Assembly (NCBI GenBank): GCA_963678855.1
Contig: OY787448.1
Location: 1,798,001-1,862,000 of the forward strand
Reading direction: 5' to 3'
Length of the DNA: 64,000 bases
Source of the DNA: F22 sp963678855
Lineage (GTDB): Bacteria; Bacteroidota; Bacteroidia; Bacteroidales; Bacteroidaceae
In this document: in pieces, positions 1-8,702 of the stretch
Position numbering within the stretch: the stretch's first letter is position 1
How the letters are laid out: each line of letters opens with the position of its first letter
Notes under the pieces: model-generated
Databases searched by the model: none
The model's input: the letters and a program-made list of their open reading frames with translations, nothing else
Told to the model about the DNA's origin: nothing
Program-made: the position numbers and the translations under genes

Positions 1-318
1 TATTGCAGTATCCATATCTTGTGGTTGCTGGTATGGCATTATTTTGTACAGAGACAGATAGGCTTGTCCTTCTGGATGATGATTAAAGATATAGCCCCAT
101 TCGGTGGCTTGGCTGTAGTCAGTGTAGCAGCTGGTGTACTTGTCAGTAATTGGCTAGCGGCATATCTTGGTTCTGTGTCACTAATCATGAGCCTTGGAGT
201 GAAAGTGCTAGTGGCTGCCACATTATATATAGGTGTGCTGTATCTTCTAAAAGTACGCATCTTGATAGAATCCTTGACCCATCTGCCAGGAATGAAACCA
301 AAATCGAAGGACTTATGA
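1..318 (+). CDS. Polysaccharide flippase (Wzx/MATE-like), 3' end only
   Basis: The reading frame is open from the first base of the window, so the start lies outside. What remains is about 105 residues with roughly three hydrophobic membrane segments and a short basic tail, which fits the C-terminal end of a Wzx-type lipid-linked oligosaccharide flippase. Its stop overlaps the next gene's start in an ATGA arrangement (315-318), and the four following genes are glycosyltransferases, which supports a role in surface polysaccharide export across the inner membrane. The assignment rests mainly on context and hydrophobicity because the conserved N-terminal part is not in the window. Confidence 0.6.
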   Translation, partial: YCSIHILWLLVWHYFVQRQIGLSFWMMIKDIAPFGGLAVVSVAAGVLVSNWLAAYLGSVSLIMSLGVKVLVAATLYIGVLYLLKVRILIESLTHLPGMKPKSKDL

Positions 319-1448
319 AGCGACTTTTAGTTTTCCATCCAGCCTTAGCCCCTTACCGTATCGATTTCTTTAATAGACTCGATGCGGCCAGTGATGCGAC
401 TTTTTACTTTACACGTCAGCAGATGATAGAGCAACGTTTTGATGACGATGCTTTGCGGGACCAAACGACGTTTACGAGTCATTTCTTTGATCAAGTATAC
501 CGACGAGGAAATAAAGAATATGCTCGTGGATACAGTCGTGCTATACGTGAGAGCCAACCTGATGTATTGCTTGGTTCAGAGTTGTCCATGACGACTTGGC
601 GCCCTTTGATACATAAATACTGGCGCCTTGCTACCGCTTGGTTGACAGGCAAACCGGTACCCAAAGTATGGTCCATCGTAGACGATAGCCTAGATATGGC
701 ATGTCGCTGGATGGGTGGGGCACGCTGGCAAAGAAAACTGCTATTGCCTCTACTAGATGGTATGATAACCGTCAATCCAGAAGTGGCCGATTATTATGAG
801 TCGACTTATGCCTTGAAGCGCAAGCCAGTGGTGATGCCCATCATCCAAGAAGATACACACTTCCGTGTGAAACTAGAAAGTGCACTTCCTATAGCTGCGC
901 AGTATATTCAAGATTACGATTTAGCAGATACAAGATGCTTGCTTTTTGTCGGGCGCTTAGTCCCACTGAAAGGGGTTGATAGACTCATCACCGCCTTTTG
1001 CGCTAGTGAACCAACTCCTAAAGACCGACTCATTATCGTAGGAGAAGGAGAATCAGCTGAAACTTTGAAAGCACAAGCAGCAGCAAGTCCTTATGCTAGC
1101 CAGATACTATTTGTAGGCAGATATGAAGATTTGAATCTATTAGCTTGGTATCTTATTGGGCAAACACTTGCTTTGTGCAGCGACTCCGAAGCTTTCGGTG
1201 CCGTGGTCAATGAAGCCTTGCTTGCTGGCATGCCTGTGTTATGCACAGAAGTGGCCGGTGCAGCATCCTTGCTAGGTCCTACTCAAGGAGCTGCTTTCCC
1301 TTATATGGATACCAATCGTCTAGCCGAACTAATCAAACAATATCTGTATACACAAGAAACTATAAGCAGTCCATTGACTGTTCGTCCTTCGTTGATGCCT
1401 GTCACTTTTGAAGCTTGCATGCAGCGTGTATTGGATGCTATATTATAA
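315..1448 (+). CDS. Glycosyltransferase family 4
   Basis: A 377-residue GT4 (group 1, GT-B fold) glycosyltransferase, expected to transfer a sugar from a nucleotide donor to a growing lipid-linked glycan at the cytoplasmic face of the membrane. Visible signatures are FVGRLVPLKGVDRLI at the start of the C-terminal domain and an E-x7-E donor-site motif in EAFGAVVNEALLAG. The start at 315 is chosen because it overlaps the upstream stop (ATGA) and gives the usual MKRLLVFHPALAPYR beginning; an upstream in-frame start would lie inside the flippase gene. Sugar specificity cannot be read from sequence. Confidence 0.88.
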   Translation: MKRLLVFHPALAPYRIDFFNRLDAASDATFYFTRQQMIEQRFDDDALRDQTTFTSHFFDQVYRRGNKEYARGYSRAIRESQPDVLLGSELSMTTWRPLIHKYWRLATAWLTGKPVPKVWSIVDDSLDMACRWMGGARWQRKLLLPLLDGMITVNPEVADYYESTYALKRKPVVMPIIQEDTHFRVKLESALPIAAQYIQDYDLADTRCLLFVGRLVPLKGVDRLITAFCASEPTPKDRLIIVGEGESAETLKAQAAASPYASQILFVGRYEDLNLLAWYLIGQTLALCSDSEAFGAVVNEALLAGMPVLCTEVAGAASLLGPTQGAAFPYMDTNRLAELIKQYLYTQETISSPLTVRPSLMPVTFEACMQRVLDAIL

Positions 1449-2476
1449 TGCCTATGTCTGAAACTCGAATCTATCCAGCTACTCCCTTAGTCACGGTTAT
1501 TATTCCTGTATATAATGACCAGGACTATATCGGTGCGTGTCTAGATAGTGTGCTCAACCAGACTTATGCCCATCTACAAGTCCTTGTTATTGATGATGGC
1601 TCTTCAGATGATACAGCTACTATCATTGATGAGTATGCAGCAAAAGACAAACGTGTTGAAGCCATCCACATCCCTAATCAAGGTGTGAGTGTGGCGCGCA
1701 ATATAGGTTTGGACAAGATGCAAGGCGATTACCTAGTCTTTATGGATTCTGACGACTATCTAGATATACAAGCTATTAGCCATCTTGTCACATTTGCTGA
1801 AAGTAACCAACTAGATATGGTTTTGTTTGGGGCGCACTACTATCATCATGATGGGACAGATGAAGTGCGACTTCCTTACCCTACTACCCAAGTGCTTGAT
1901 GAGGCTGAAGTAAAACGTCAGATGTATAAAGGCGAACTTTCCACTCCAATTTGGGATAAGTTCTATCACCGTCGTGTGTGGGAAAACCTTCGCTTTGATG
2001 TACAGTGGCTGCGTGGACAAGATTTCGTGATTCAGCATCAGTATTTTTACAATGCCCACCGTATAGGGTGTTTAGCTGAACCGCTATACCATTATGAGCT
2101 CCGTCGTAGTCGTGGGAACTTTACTTTATCTTATCACCTGAAGTTTCAATATCAAATCATTCGCGAACGACTTGCATTTGTTGAAACGCACGACACTGAT
2201 TATATCATCAATGTTCAAGAGAAGCTTGTACGCCTAGCCTTAAATATATGGCATGTCTACAGCGTCCAATCCGATAAGGAACTAGCACCATTGATATCCG
2301 ACGTGCGAGAATTCCTACGTGATGTACTGCATCAACCTGTGTACAATCATTGCAATGGTAAGAGAAAAATTATGCTGATGCTGCATCGCTATGCCCCAGT
2401 TCTCTACAAGGTGCTCTTGAAAGGCACATTTCGCTACCTAGAACCAAGACAATATGAGATGCTAAAACAAAGCTAG
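1448..2476 (+). CDS. Glycosyltransferase family 2
   Basis: A 342-residue GT-A fold family 2 glycosyltransferase. The N-terminal half shows the family pattern: VTVIIPVYNDQDYI, then DDGSSDDT and the DxD-type motif in FMDSDD. The C-terminal half is typical of Bacteroidetes capsule or O-antigen transferases. The start overlaps the previous stop by one base (TAATG), so translation is probably coupled; a second ATG two codons later is also possible. Donor and acceptor are unknown. It belongs to the surface-polysaccharide operon. Confidence 0.87.
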   Translation: MPMSETRIYPATPLVTVIIPVYNDQDYIGACLDSVLNQTYAHLQVLVIDDGSSDDTATIIDEYAAKDKRVEAIHIPNQGVSVARNIGLDKMQGDYLVFMDSDDYLDIQAISHLVTFAESNQLDMVLFGAHYYHHDGTDEVRLPYPTTQVLDEAEVKRQMYKGELSTPIWDKFYHRRVWENLRFDVQWLRGQDFVIQHQYFYNAHRIGCLAEPLYHYELRRSRGNFTLSYHLKFQYQIIRERLAFVETHDTDYIINVQEKLVRLALNIWHVYSVQSDKELAPLISDVREFLRDVLHQPVYNHCNGKRKIMLMLHRYAPVLYKVLLKGTFRYLEPRQYEMLKQS

Positions 2477-2515
2477 GTGCTTTGTGGTCTCAAATAATCC
2501 ATGTACTTTTGTGTT

Positions 2516-3793
2516 ATGCGCATACTATTAGTCAATACTTCAGAAAAGATAGGCGGAGCTGCTGTTGCTGCTGGTCGCTTACGTGAGGCTTTATCCACTC
2601 AAGGAATCAAAGCTTCTCTTTTGGTACGTGATAAGCAAAGCGATGCTTTGACAGTGACCACTTTTCCTGAGTCTTTGGTAAACCGTATGCGTGCTCGCTG
2701 GGCATTCCTTTCGGAACGTCTAGCTATCTTTTTATTTAATGGTTTGAACCGTCACGATGTCTTTCAAGTAGATATTGCTAGTGCGGGCATGGATATCACC
2801 GAATTGCCTGAATTTAAACAAGCAGATGCTATTCATCTCCATTGGATTAATCAAGGCATGCTTTCTTTAGGACAAATCAAGAAGATACTACGTAGCGGTA
2901 AACCAGTAGTGTGGACCATGCACGATATGTGGCCTTGTACGGCTATATGCCACCATGCAGTCGACTGCACGGCCTTCCATACTGGTTGTCATGATTGCCC
3001 ATATCTAGGCAAAGCTAGCGGAAGGTACGACTTGTCTGCGCAAATATATCGCTTGAAAAAGCTGTGTTATAAACAAGGCCAGATAGAGTTTGTAGCTTGC
3101 AGCGAATGGTTAGGCAATCATGCCAAACAAAGTGGGCTAATCCCTAAACACCATGTGCATGTCATTCCCAATCCTATCTCTTTAGATATTTTCCGTCCTG
3201 GAGATAAAACGCAAGTACGTGAAGATTTGGGGCTACCAACAAATAAGAAATACATCCTTTTTGGCTCTGTCAAAACCAGTGACGAGAAGAAAGGTGGAGC
3301 CTATTTTGTCGAGGCCTGTCGTGCATTGCATCAGTTGCCACAAGCAGAAAAAGACCAATGGGCTGTCTTGATAATGGGACGTGATAGCGAAGAACTCAAA
3401 CAGGCTATTCCTTTGGACTCATACAACTTGCCGTTTACTACAGATCAAGATACCATTGTGCAGTACTACCAAGCAGCTGATATCTTTGTAACACCATCTT
3501 TGCAAGAGAATCTACCTAATATGATTATGGAAAGTATGGCTTGCGGCCTACCATGTGCAGGCTTTAAAGTAGGTGGTATTCCTGAAATGATACGTCATCA
3601 AGAAACTGGCTATCTAGCTAATTATAAAGATGCGTCAGATTTAGCCGAAGGTATTCAATACCTACTAGAAGATGAGGCTCGTTATCAAGTGCTGTCTAAA
3701 GCAGCCCGCTCCTTTGTGCGTAGGCACTACAGCGAGTCGGTGGTAGCCCATCGATATGAGAAGGTCTATCAATTAGCTATCCAGAAAAGATAA
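2516..3793 (+). CDS. Glycosyltransferase family 4 (WcaC-like)
   Basis: A 425-residue GT4 protein starting MRILLVNTSEKIGGAA. It carries the WTMHDMWP segment followed by a Cys-rich stretch (C-H-H, then spaced Cys ending in DCPYLG) that recurs in WcaC-like colanic acid/capsule transferases. The E-x7-E motif is in ENLPNMIMESMACG near the C-terminus. The start at 2516 is preferred over an ATG five codons earlier because the protein then begins directly with the first beta strand. It is probably co-transcribed with its neighbours after a 39-bp gap. Sugar specificity is unknown. Confidence 0.86.
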   Translation: MRILLVNTSEKIGGAAVAAGRLREALSTQGIKASLLVRDKQSDALTVTTFPESLVNRMRARWAFLSERLAIFLFNGLNRHDVFQVDIASAGMDITELPEFKQADAIHLHWINQGMLSLGQIKKILRSGKPVVWTMHDMWPCTAICHHAVDCTAFHTGCHDCPYLGKASGRYDLSAQIYRLKKLCYKQGQIEFVACSEWLGNHAKQSGLIPKHHVHVIPNPISLDIFRPGDKTQVREDLGLPTNKKYILFGSVKTSDEKKGGAYFVEACRALHQLPQAEKDQWAVLIMGRDSEELKQAIPLDSYNLPFTTDQDTIVQYYQAADIFVTPSLQENLPNMIMESMACGLPCAGFKVGGIPEMIRHQETGYLANYKDASDLAEGIQYLLEDEARYQVLSKAARSFVRRHYSESVVAHRYEKVYQLAIQKR

Positions 3794-3811
3794 TCTAATC
3801 TATCCCAATAC

Positions 3812-4561
3812 ATGAACGATTCACCAACAATCAGTATCATCACGGTTACATACAATGCCGAGTCTACTTTGACGCGCACTTTAGAGAGTGTGCGCATGCA
3901 GTCTTACCCTCATATAGAAGTAGTGGTGGTAGATGGAGCATCCACTGATGGTACACTTCGCATCGCAGACGATTATCAAGATGTGATTACCACCACTATC
4001 TCTGAGAAAGATAAGGGGATATATGATGCTATGAATAAAGGTATCGCAGCTGCTCGTGGCGAATATTTGCTGTTCTTGAATGCGGGAGATAAGCTTCATG
4101 ATACACATGCGTTGAGCCGATTGGCAGCCGTGGCACTAGATAGCCACACCCCTGATATTTTGTATAGTGATACAGCTATCGTAGATAATGAAGGAGCCTT
4201 CTTGCACCTTCGTGAGAAACGTCCACCTGCAAGCTTGCACTCGGGTAGCTTTAAAGATGGTATGGTCGTCTGTCACCAAGCTTTTGTCGTGAAGCGATTG
4301 TTGACAGTGCCCTATGATTTGTCGTATCGTCTATCCAGTGACTTTGATTGGTGCATCCGCATGATGCACATCGTTGAAGCTCGTGGAGGACAGATGGTGC
4401 TTGTTCCTGGTGTACTGATTGATTACCTACACGAAGGCATGACCACTCAGAATCACAAAGCCTCTCTCAAAGAACGTTTCGCCATCATGAAGAAGCACTA
4501 TGGCTTGTGCACAACTATAGTCAAGCACATTGGTTTCGTGCTGAAACAGCTTTCTAAGTAG
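3812..4561 (+). CDS. Glycosyltransferase family 2 (WcaE-like)
   Basis: A 249-residue GT2 enzyme. It begins ISIITVTYNAESTLTRTL and contains VDGASTDGT, the EKDKGIYDAMNKGI segment and the FLNAGDKL motif in place of DxD, all typical of the WcaE/PGL-type subgroup. It is the last gene of the polysaccharide run; the next gene belongs to the fructan locus and has its own regulatory region. Gap to the upstream gene is 18 bp, consistent with one operon. Donor and acceptor are not predictable. Confidence 0.86.
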   Translation: MNDSPTISIITVTYNAESTLTRTLESVRMQSYPHIEVVVVDGASTDGTLRIADDYQDVITTTISEKDKGIYDAMNKGIAAARGEYLLFLNAGDKLHDTHALSRLAAVALDSHTPDILYSDTAIVDNEGAFLHLREKRPPASLHSGSFKDGMVVCHQAFVVKRLLTVPYDLSYRLSSDFDWCIRMMHIVEARGGQMVLVPGVLIDYLHEGMTTQNHKASLKERFAIMKKHYGLCTTIVKHIGFVLKQLSK

Positions 4562-4575
4562 AGTTTCAGCCTCGT

Positions 4576-4606
4576 ACATATGTCATTAAGCTATCACATA
4601 TGTCAT
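4576..4606 (+). promoter_or_regulatory. Direct repeat upstream of the GH32 operon, candidate regulator site
   Basis: The 11-mer ACATATGTCAT occurs at 4576-4586 and again at 4596-4606, exactly 20 bp apart, about two helical turns. The same core, ACATATGTC, is found upstream of susC at 11655-11663. Spacing on one helix face suits two AraC-type DNA-binding domains, such as those of the hybrid two-component regulator encoded between the two sites. The repeats are seen directly; the binding role is inferred. Confidence 0.45.
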
Positions 4607-4667
4607 ATTAGATACATTTATCCTATACCTTATTCGCTTTGTTATAAGGTGTCTGCATTAGTCTTGC

Positions 4668-4675
4668 TATATTTG
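4668..4675 (+). promoter_or_regulatory. Candidate -7 box of the GH32 operon
   Basis: TATATTTG fits the Bacteroidetes -7 consensus TAnnTTTG and lies 57 bp before the GH32 start. No TTTG box is found at the usual 19-21 bp upstream spacing, which is common for activator-dependent promoters and fits control through the repeats at 4576-4606. Confidence 0.5.
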
Positions 4676-4732
4676 TGATGTGTTCAGTGATGAATGCACC
4701 AACCGCTAATGTTAAACTTAAATGTATAAACT

Positions 4733-6529
4733 ATGAGTCACACATCTTTACCGTTTAGACTCCGCCTAGTTGTTTTATCTCTTGTACTAGGCTTTACAAC
4801 GACTCTCTTTGCCCAGTCGGAGATGACCATCCAAGATTTAGGCAATGGCCATCATATGACCATTGTCGATAAGGCTACTAAGCGTTATCTACTTCTACCT
4901 ATTCAAGAATCGGCGCCCGAGAGTCGCATGCGTATGCTTGTAGACAATCAAGAGGCCGCTGCACTGAATATCCGCCTTGCTGTGGATAAAGTAGATTATG
5001 TGTTGCCTTTTGATTTGACTCCGTATGCAGATGATTATCTAGTGATTAAGTGGGCCAATGCACCACGCACTGAGTTAGCTTGGTCAAAGATGAAACTATC
5101 CGATACTTTTGATAATCAAAACACAGAAGCTCTACGCCCATCGTATCACTTTACTCCTGCAACTGGTTGGATGAACGACCCGAACGGGATGTTCTACAAA
5201 GATGGAGTATATCACCTATATTATCAATACAATCCGTATGCTAGTATCTGGGGCAATATGCACTGGGGACATGCGACAACGACCGACCTTGTGCACTGGA
5301 CACATCAGCCTGCTGTATTGGCACCAGATGCACAAGGAGCTATCTTCTCAGGTAGTGCCGTGGTTGATAAGGACAATGTAGCTGGTTTTGGTCAAGGTGC
5401 AGTCATTGCCTTCTACAGCTCTGCTGGTGAACGCCAAAAGCAATGCATCGCTTACAGTACAGATAATGGACAGAGTTTTACGAAATATGTGAAGAACCCA
5501 GTGGCAGTAAGCAATGTGATAGACTTCCGCGATCCTAAAGTCATCTATCATGAGGCAAGTCGTACTTGGGTGATGGTGCTTGCCGTAGGCCAACATGTCG
5601 AGTTTTGGAATTCGAAGAACTTACTTGACTGGAAGAAGGTCAGCGAGTTTGGTCATGGTCATGGCGAACACGGTGGTGTATGGGAATGTCCTGACCTGAT
5701 ACAGCTACCTGTCAAAGGTACCCAAGATAAGAAGTGGGTATTGATTTTGAATATCAATCCTGGTGGACCATTTGGTGGCTCAGCGACTCAATACTTCGTG
5801 GGAGATTTTGATGGTGAACGCTTTACTAATGCAACTCCTGGTGAAACGAAATGGATGGATTGGGGTAAAGACCACTATGCAGCTGTGACTTGGCACAATG
5901 CACCAGACAATAGAACTATTGCTATTGCTTGGATGAGCAACTGGCAGTATGCTGGTAAAGTACCAACTACGCAGTATAGAAGTGGTATGTCTATCGCTCG
6001 TGAGTTGTCTTTATATAGCCAGAATGGTTCAGTGTATATGACTAGCCAGCCTGTTAAAGAGATGCAAGCTGCACTAGGTAAAGCAGCACGTCAGTCAGGC
6101 TTTACAGTTAGACAAGGTAAGACAATCACTAAGGAGTTTGATAATCACGAGGGTGTCTATGCCTTGCAGCTAAAACTTCGTACAGGTAGTGCCCGCATCG
6201 TGCCTTTTGCTTTGGTCAACAAAGAAGGAGAACGTGTGAATATGTACTACGATATGGTGAAACGCCAATTCCATATGGACAGAAGACAAAGTGGGGATAT
6301 CAGCTTCCACCATTGCTTTGCTGCCGATACTTATGCACCTGTTCTGCCTACAAATACACAGAAGCTTACATTGTATGTGGATAAGTGCAGTATAGAAGCC
6401 TTTAGTGGTGATGGCTCTTGGTGTATGACCAATCTAGTTTTCCCTTCTTCTCCTTATGATAAGATAGAATTTACAGCTCCACAAGGAAGCTATAGTGTGG
6501 GCTCTATAGAAGTCAGCGCTGTACAATAA
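4733..6529 (+). CDS. GH32 fructan hydrolase (levanase/inulinase/invertase type)
   Basis: A 598-residue glycoside hydrolase family 32 enzyme that should release fructose from beta-fructans or fructo-oligosaccharides. A signal peptide ends near LFAQ with no lipobox, so a periplasmic location is likely. An N-terminal domain of about 110 residues, resembling the extra domain of Bacteroides GH32 enzymes, precedes the five-bladed propeller and a C-terminal beta sandwich. Catalytic motifs are intact: WMNDPNG with the nucleophile at Asp149, FRDP with the transition-state stabiliser at Asp267, and WECPDL with the acid/base at Glu318. It is first in an operon with a permease and a fructokinase. Exo or endo action and linkage preference cannot be decided from sequence. 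Confidence 0.93.
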   Translation: MSHTSLPFRLRLVVLSLVLGFTTTLFAQSEMTIQDLGNGHHMTIVDKATKRYLLLPIQESAPESRMRMLVDNQEAAALNIRLAVDKVDYVLPFDLTPYADDYLVIKWANAPRTELAWSKMKLSDTFDNQNTEALRPSYHFTPATGWMNDPNGMFYKDGVYHLYYQYNPYASIWGNMHWGHATTTDLVHWTHQPAVLAPDAQGAIFSGSAVVDKDNVAGFGQGAVIAFYSSAGERQKQCIAYSTDNGQSFTKYVKNPVAVSNVIDFRDPKVIYHEASRTWVMVLAVGQHVEFWNSKNLLDWKKVSEFGHGHGEHGGVWECPDLIQLPVKGTQDKKWVLILNINPGGPFGGSATQYFVGDFDGERFTNATPGETKWMDWGKDHYAAVTWHNAPDNRTIAIAWMSNWQYAGKVPTTQYRSGMSIARELSLYSQNGSVYMTSQPVKEMQAALGKAARQSGFTVRQGKTITKEFDNHEGVYALQLKLRTGSARIVPFALVNKEGERVNMYYDMVKRQFHMDRRQSGDISFHHCFAADTYAPVLPTNTQKLTLYVDKCSIEAFSGDGSWCMTNLVFPSSPYDKIEFTAPQGSYSVGSIEVSAVQ

Positions 6530-6561
6530 TCAATCAGTTTATATCCTCAAACAAATAATCG

Positions 6562-7707
6562 ATGACGAACAAAATGAATTATATGAAGCTAGTTCCCGTG
6601 ATGCTAGCCTTCTTCGCTATGGGCTTTGTCGACCTAGTCGGCATCGCTACCAACTACGTAAAAGCCGACTTTGGACTCTCTGATAGTGTAGCCAACTTGC
6701 TACCTTCTATGGTCTTCTTCTGGTTCCTCATCTTCTCTGTACCTACGGGTATGTTAATGAGTAGAATAGGGCAGCGCAAGACAGTAGTAATCTCTCTTGC
6801 AGTAACAGCTGTGTCTTTGATCTTGCCAAGCATTTCCTATACCTATACCATGATGATGGTGTCTTTCTCGCTCTTGGGAATCGGTAATGCATTGATGCAA
6901 ACATCTATTAATCCTCTAATTTCCAATTTGATTAGTGGAGACCGATTGGCCAGTACCATGACTTTTGGCCAGTTTGTCAAGGCAATCGCCAGTTTCTCGG
7001 CGCCAATTATCGCAGCCTTTGCCGCTGCTAGCTTTGGCGATTGGAAATTGCTCTATCCACTCTTTATGGGCATCTCTGTAGTCGCTACTTTGTGGTTGCA
7101 CTTTACCCCTATCAAAGAAGAGGAGCTTCCAGACAAGCCATCCACATTTGGAGAATGTTTTTCTTTGCTAGGCGATAAACTCGTACTATTATGCTTCATA
7201 GGTATTATGTGCCACGTAGGTATCGACGTGGGTACCAATGTGACTGCACCAAAAATATTGATGGAGCGAGTAGGCATGACGCTTGCCGATGCTGGGTATG
7301 CCACTTCTGTGTATTTCTTGTTCCGTACTGTAGGCTGTTTAACAGGTAGTGTGATTCTGGCCAAGTGGAGTCATAAAGTCTTCTTTGTTATCAGCAGCTT
7401 GATGCTTGCTGCAGGCTTAGTGGGTTTGCTTTTTGCCGCAGATAAGTATGTGATTTATGCGTGTGTCGGTTTAATAGGGTATGGCAACTCTAATATCTTC
7501 TCTATGGTATTCTCTAGAGCACTTTTACACCTACCTACAAATAAAAACGATATCTCAGGTCTGATGATTATGGGTATCTTTGGTGGAACCATCTTTCCAC
7601 TCTTTATGGGATACGCCTCGGATGCTATGGGCCAAATGGGTGCCATTCTAGTGATGCTCGTAGGAGCAGTCTATCTATTGAGCTTTATTCCTCGAGTAAA
7701 ACAATAA
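6562..7707 (+). CDS. MFS sugar permease, probable fructose importer (FucP-like)
   Basis: A 381-residue major facilitator protein with about 12 hydrophobic segments. The loop after the second segment contains SRIGQRKTVV, the family's RxGxRK pattern. It resembles the FucP-like sugar:H+ symporters of Bacteroidetes. It lies 32 bp after the GH32 gene and 24 bp before the fructokinase gene, the same order of functions as the permease in the Bacteroides thetaiotaomicron fructan locus. Import of free fructose across the inner membrane is therefore the likely role; the substrate is inferred from context. Confidence 0.85.
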   Translation: MTNKMNYMKLVPVMLAFFAMGFVDLVGIATNYVKADFGLSDSVANLLPSMVFFWFLIFSVPTGMLMSRIGQRKTVVISLAVTAVSLILPSISYTYTMMMVSFSLLGIGNALMQTSINPLISNLISGDRLASTMTFGQFVKAIASFSAPIIAAFAAASFGDWKLLYPLFMGISVVATLWLHFTPIKEEELPDKPSTFGECFSLLGDKLVLLCFIGIMCHVGIDVGTNVTAPKILMERVGMTLADAGYATSVYFLFRTVGCLTGSVILAKWSHKVFFVISSLMLAAGLVGLLFAADKYVIYACVGLIGYGNSNIFSMVFSRALLHLPTNKNDISGLMIMGIFGGTIFPLFMGYASDAMGQMGAILVMLVGAVYLLSFIPRVKQ

Positions 7708-7731
7708 CTAAACATTTAAAGAAATCAAGAT

Positions 7732-8619
7732 ATGAAAGATGTGATCGTTGGCTTGGGTGAGGCCCTATGGGATTGCCTGCCAGAAGGAAAGCAATTAGGT
7801 GGTGCACCAGCAAACTTTGCCTACCATGTGCATCAGTTTGGGCATAATACATGTACCGTGAGTGCGGTAGGAGAAGACGAACTAGGTGATGAGGCTTTAG
7901 ACCTATTAGATAAAAAAGGGATCACGTGCAAGATTGCCCGTGTAGACTATCCTACAGGTACCGTGCAGGTAGATCTTGACGATAAGGGTGTGCCTTGCTA
8001 TGAAATTAAAGAAGATGTCGCTTGGGATAATATCCCTTTTACTCCAGAACTGAAAGCACTAGCTCAAAACTGCAGAGCTGTGAGTTATGGATCTTTGGCA
8101 CAGCGTAATTGGGTGAGCCACTCGGCCATCAATAAATTCTTGGATGCCATGCCTACAGGAGATGATGTACTAAAGATTTTTGATATCAATCTACGTCAGC
8201 ATTTTTATACTCGCGATATTATTCAAGAGAGTTTGACTAAGTGTAATGTATTGAAGATTAATGATGAGGAACTTGTTGTTATCAGTAAAATGTTTGACTA
8301 TCCAGATATTGACCAAGAAGACAAGTGCTTGGCTTTGATGGAGCAATTTAATCTGAAAATGCTTGTCCTTACTTGTGGTACTAATGGCAGCTATGTGTTC
8401 ACTCCAGGTGTGATCTCTTTCCAAGAAACCCCAAAAGTAGACATTGCTGATACTGTGGGAGCTGGAGATAGCTTTTCAGCTACATTTTGTGCGGCTATCC
8501 TTGCAGGAAAATCTGTAGCTGATGCACATAAACTCGCAGTCGAAGTCTCGGCTTATGTCTGTACCCAAAAGGGAGCTATGCCTGTGCTACCAGAACAATA
8601 TACGAATCAGTTGAAGTAA
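7732..8619 (+). CDS. Fructokinase, PfkB/ribokinase family
   Basis: A 295-residue PfkB-family carbohydrate kinase. The substrate-side motif GGAPANFAYHVHQFG is near the N-terminus and the anion-hole/catalytic motif DTVGAGDSFSATF lies near residue 240, with the catalytic Asp in GAGD. It would phosphorylate fructose released by the GH32 enzyme and imported by the permease encoded just upstream. It closes the three-gene operon and is followed 30 bp later by a strong terminator. Fructose rather than another sugar is inferred from the locus. Confidence 0.9.
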   Translation: MKDVIVGLGEALWDCLPEGKQLGGAPANFAYHVHQFGHNTCTVSAVGEDELGDEALDLLDKKGITCKIARVDYPTGTVQVDLDDKGVPCYEIKEDVAWDNIPFTPELKALAQNCRAVSYGSLAQRNWVSHSAINKFLDAMPTGDDVLKIFDINLRQHFYTRDIIQESLTKCNVLKINDEELVVISKMFDYPDIDQEDKCLALMEQFNLKMLVLTCGTNGSYVFTPGVISFQETPKVDIADTVGAGDSFSATFCAAILAGKSVADAHKLAVEVSAYVCTQKGAMPVLPEQYTNQLK

Positions 8620-8648
8620 CGATAGGTAATTTGTTATACTCAATGAGT

Positions 8649-8684
8649 AAGCTGCGCTGGACGAGAGTCTAGCGCAGCTTTTTG
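8649..8684 (+). terminator. Rho-independent terminator of the GH32-permease-fructokinase operon
   Basis: AAGCTGCGCT pairs with AGCGCAGCTT around a short loop and is followed by a run of T. It sits between the fructokinase stop and the end of the convergent regulator gene. Confidence 0.85.
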
Positions 8685-8702
8685 TATATGGTAGTCACTT
8701 AT

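Noticed and set aside
150..314. Longer N-terminus of the first GT4 enzyme
   Set aside because: The extension overlaps the flippase gene and does not resemble the family; the ATGA overlap at 315 is the better start.
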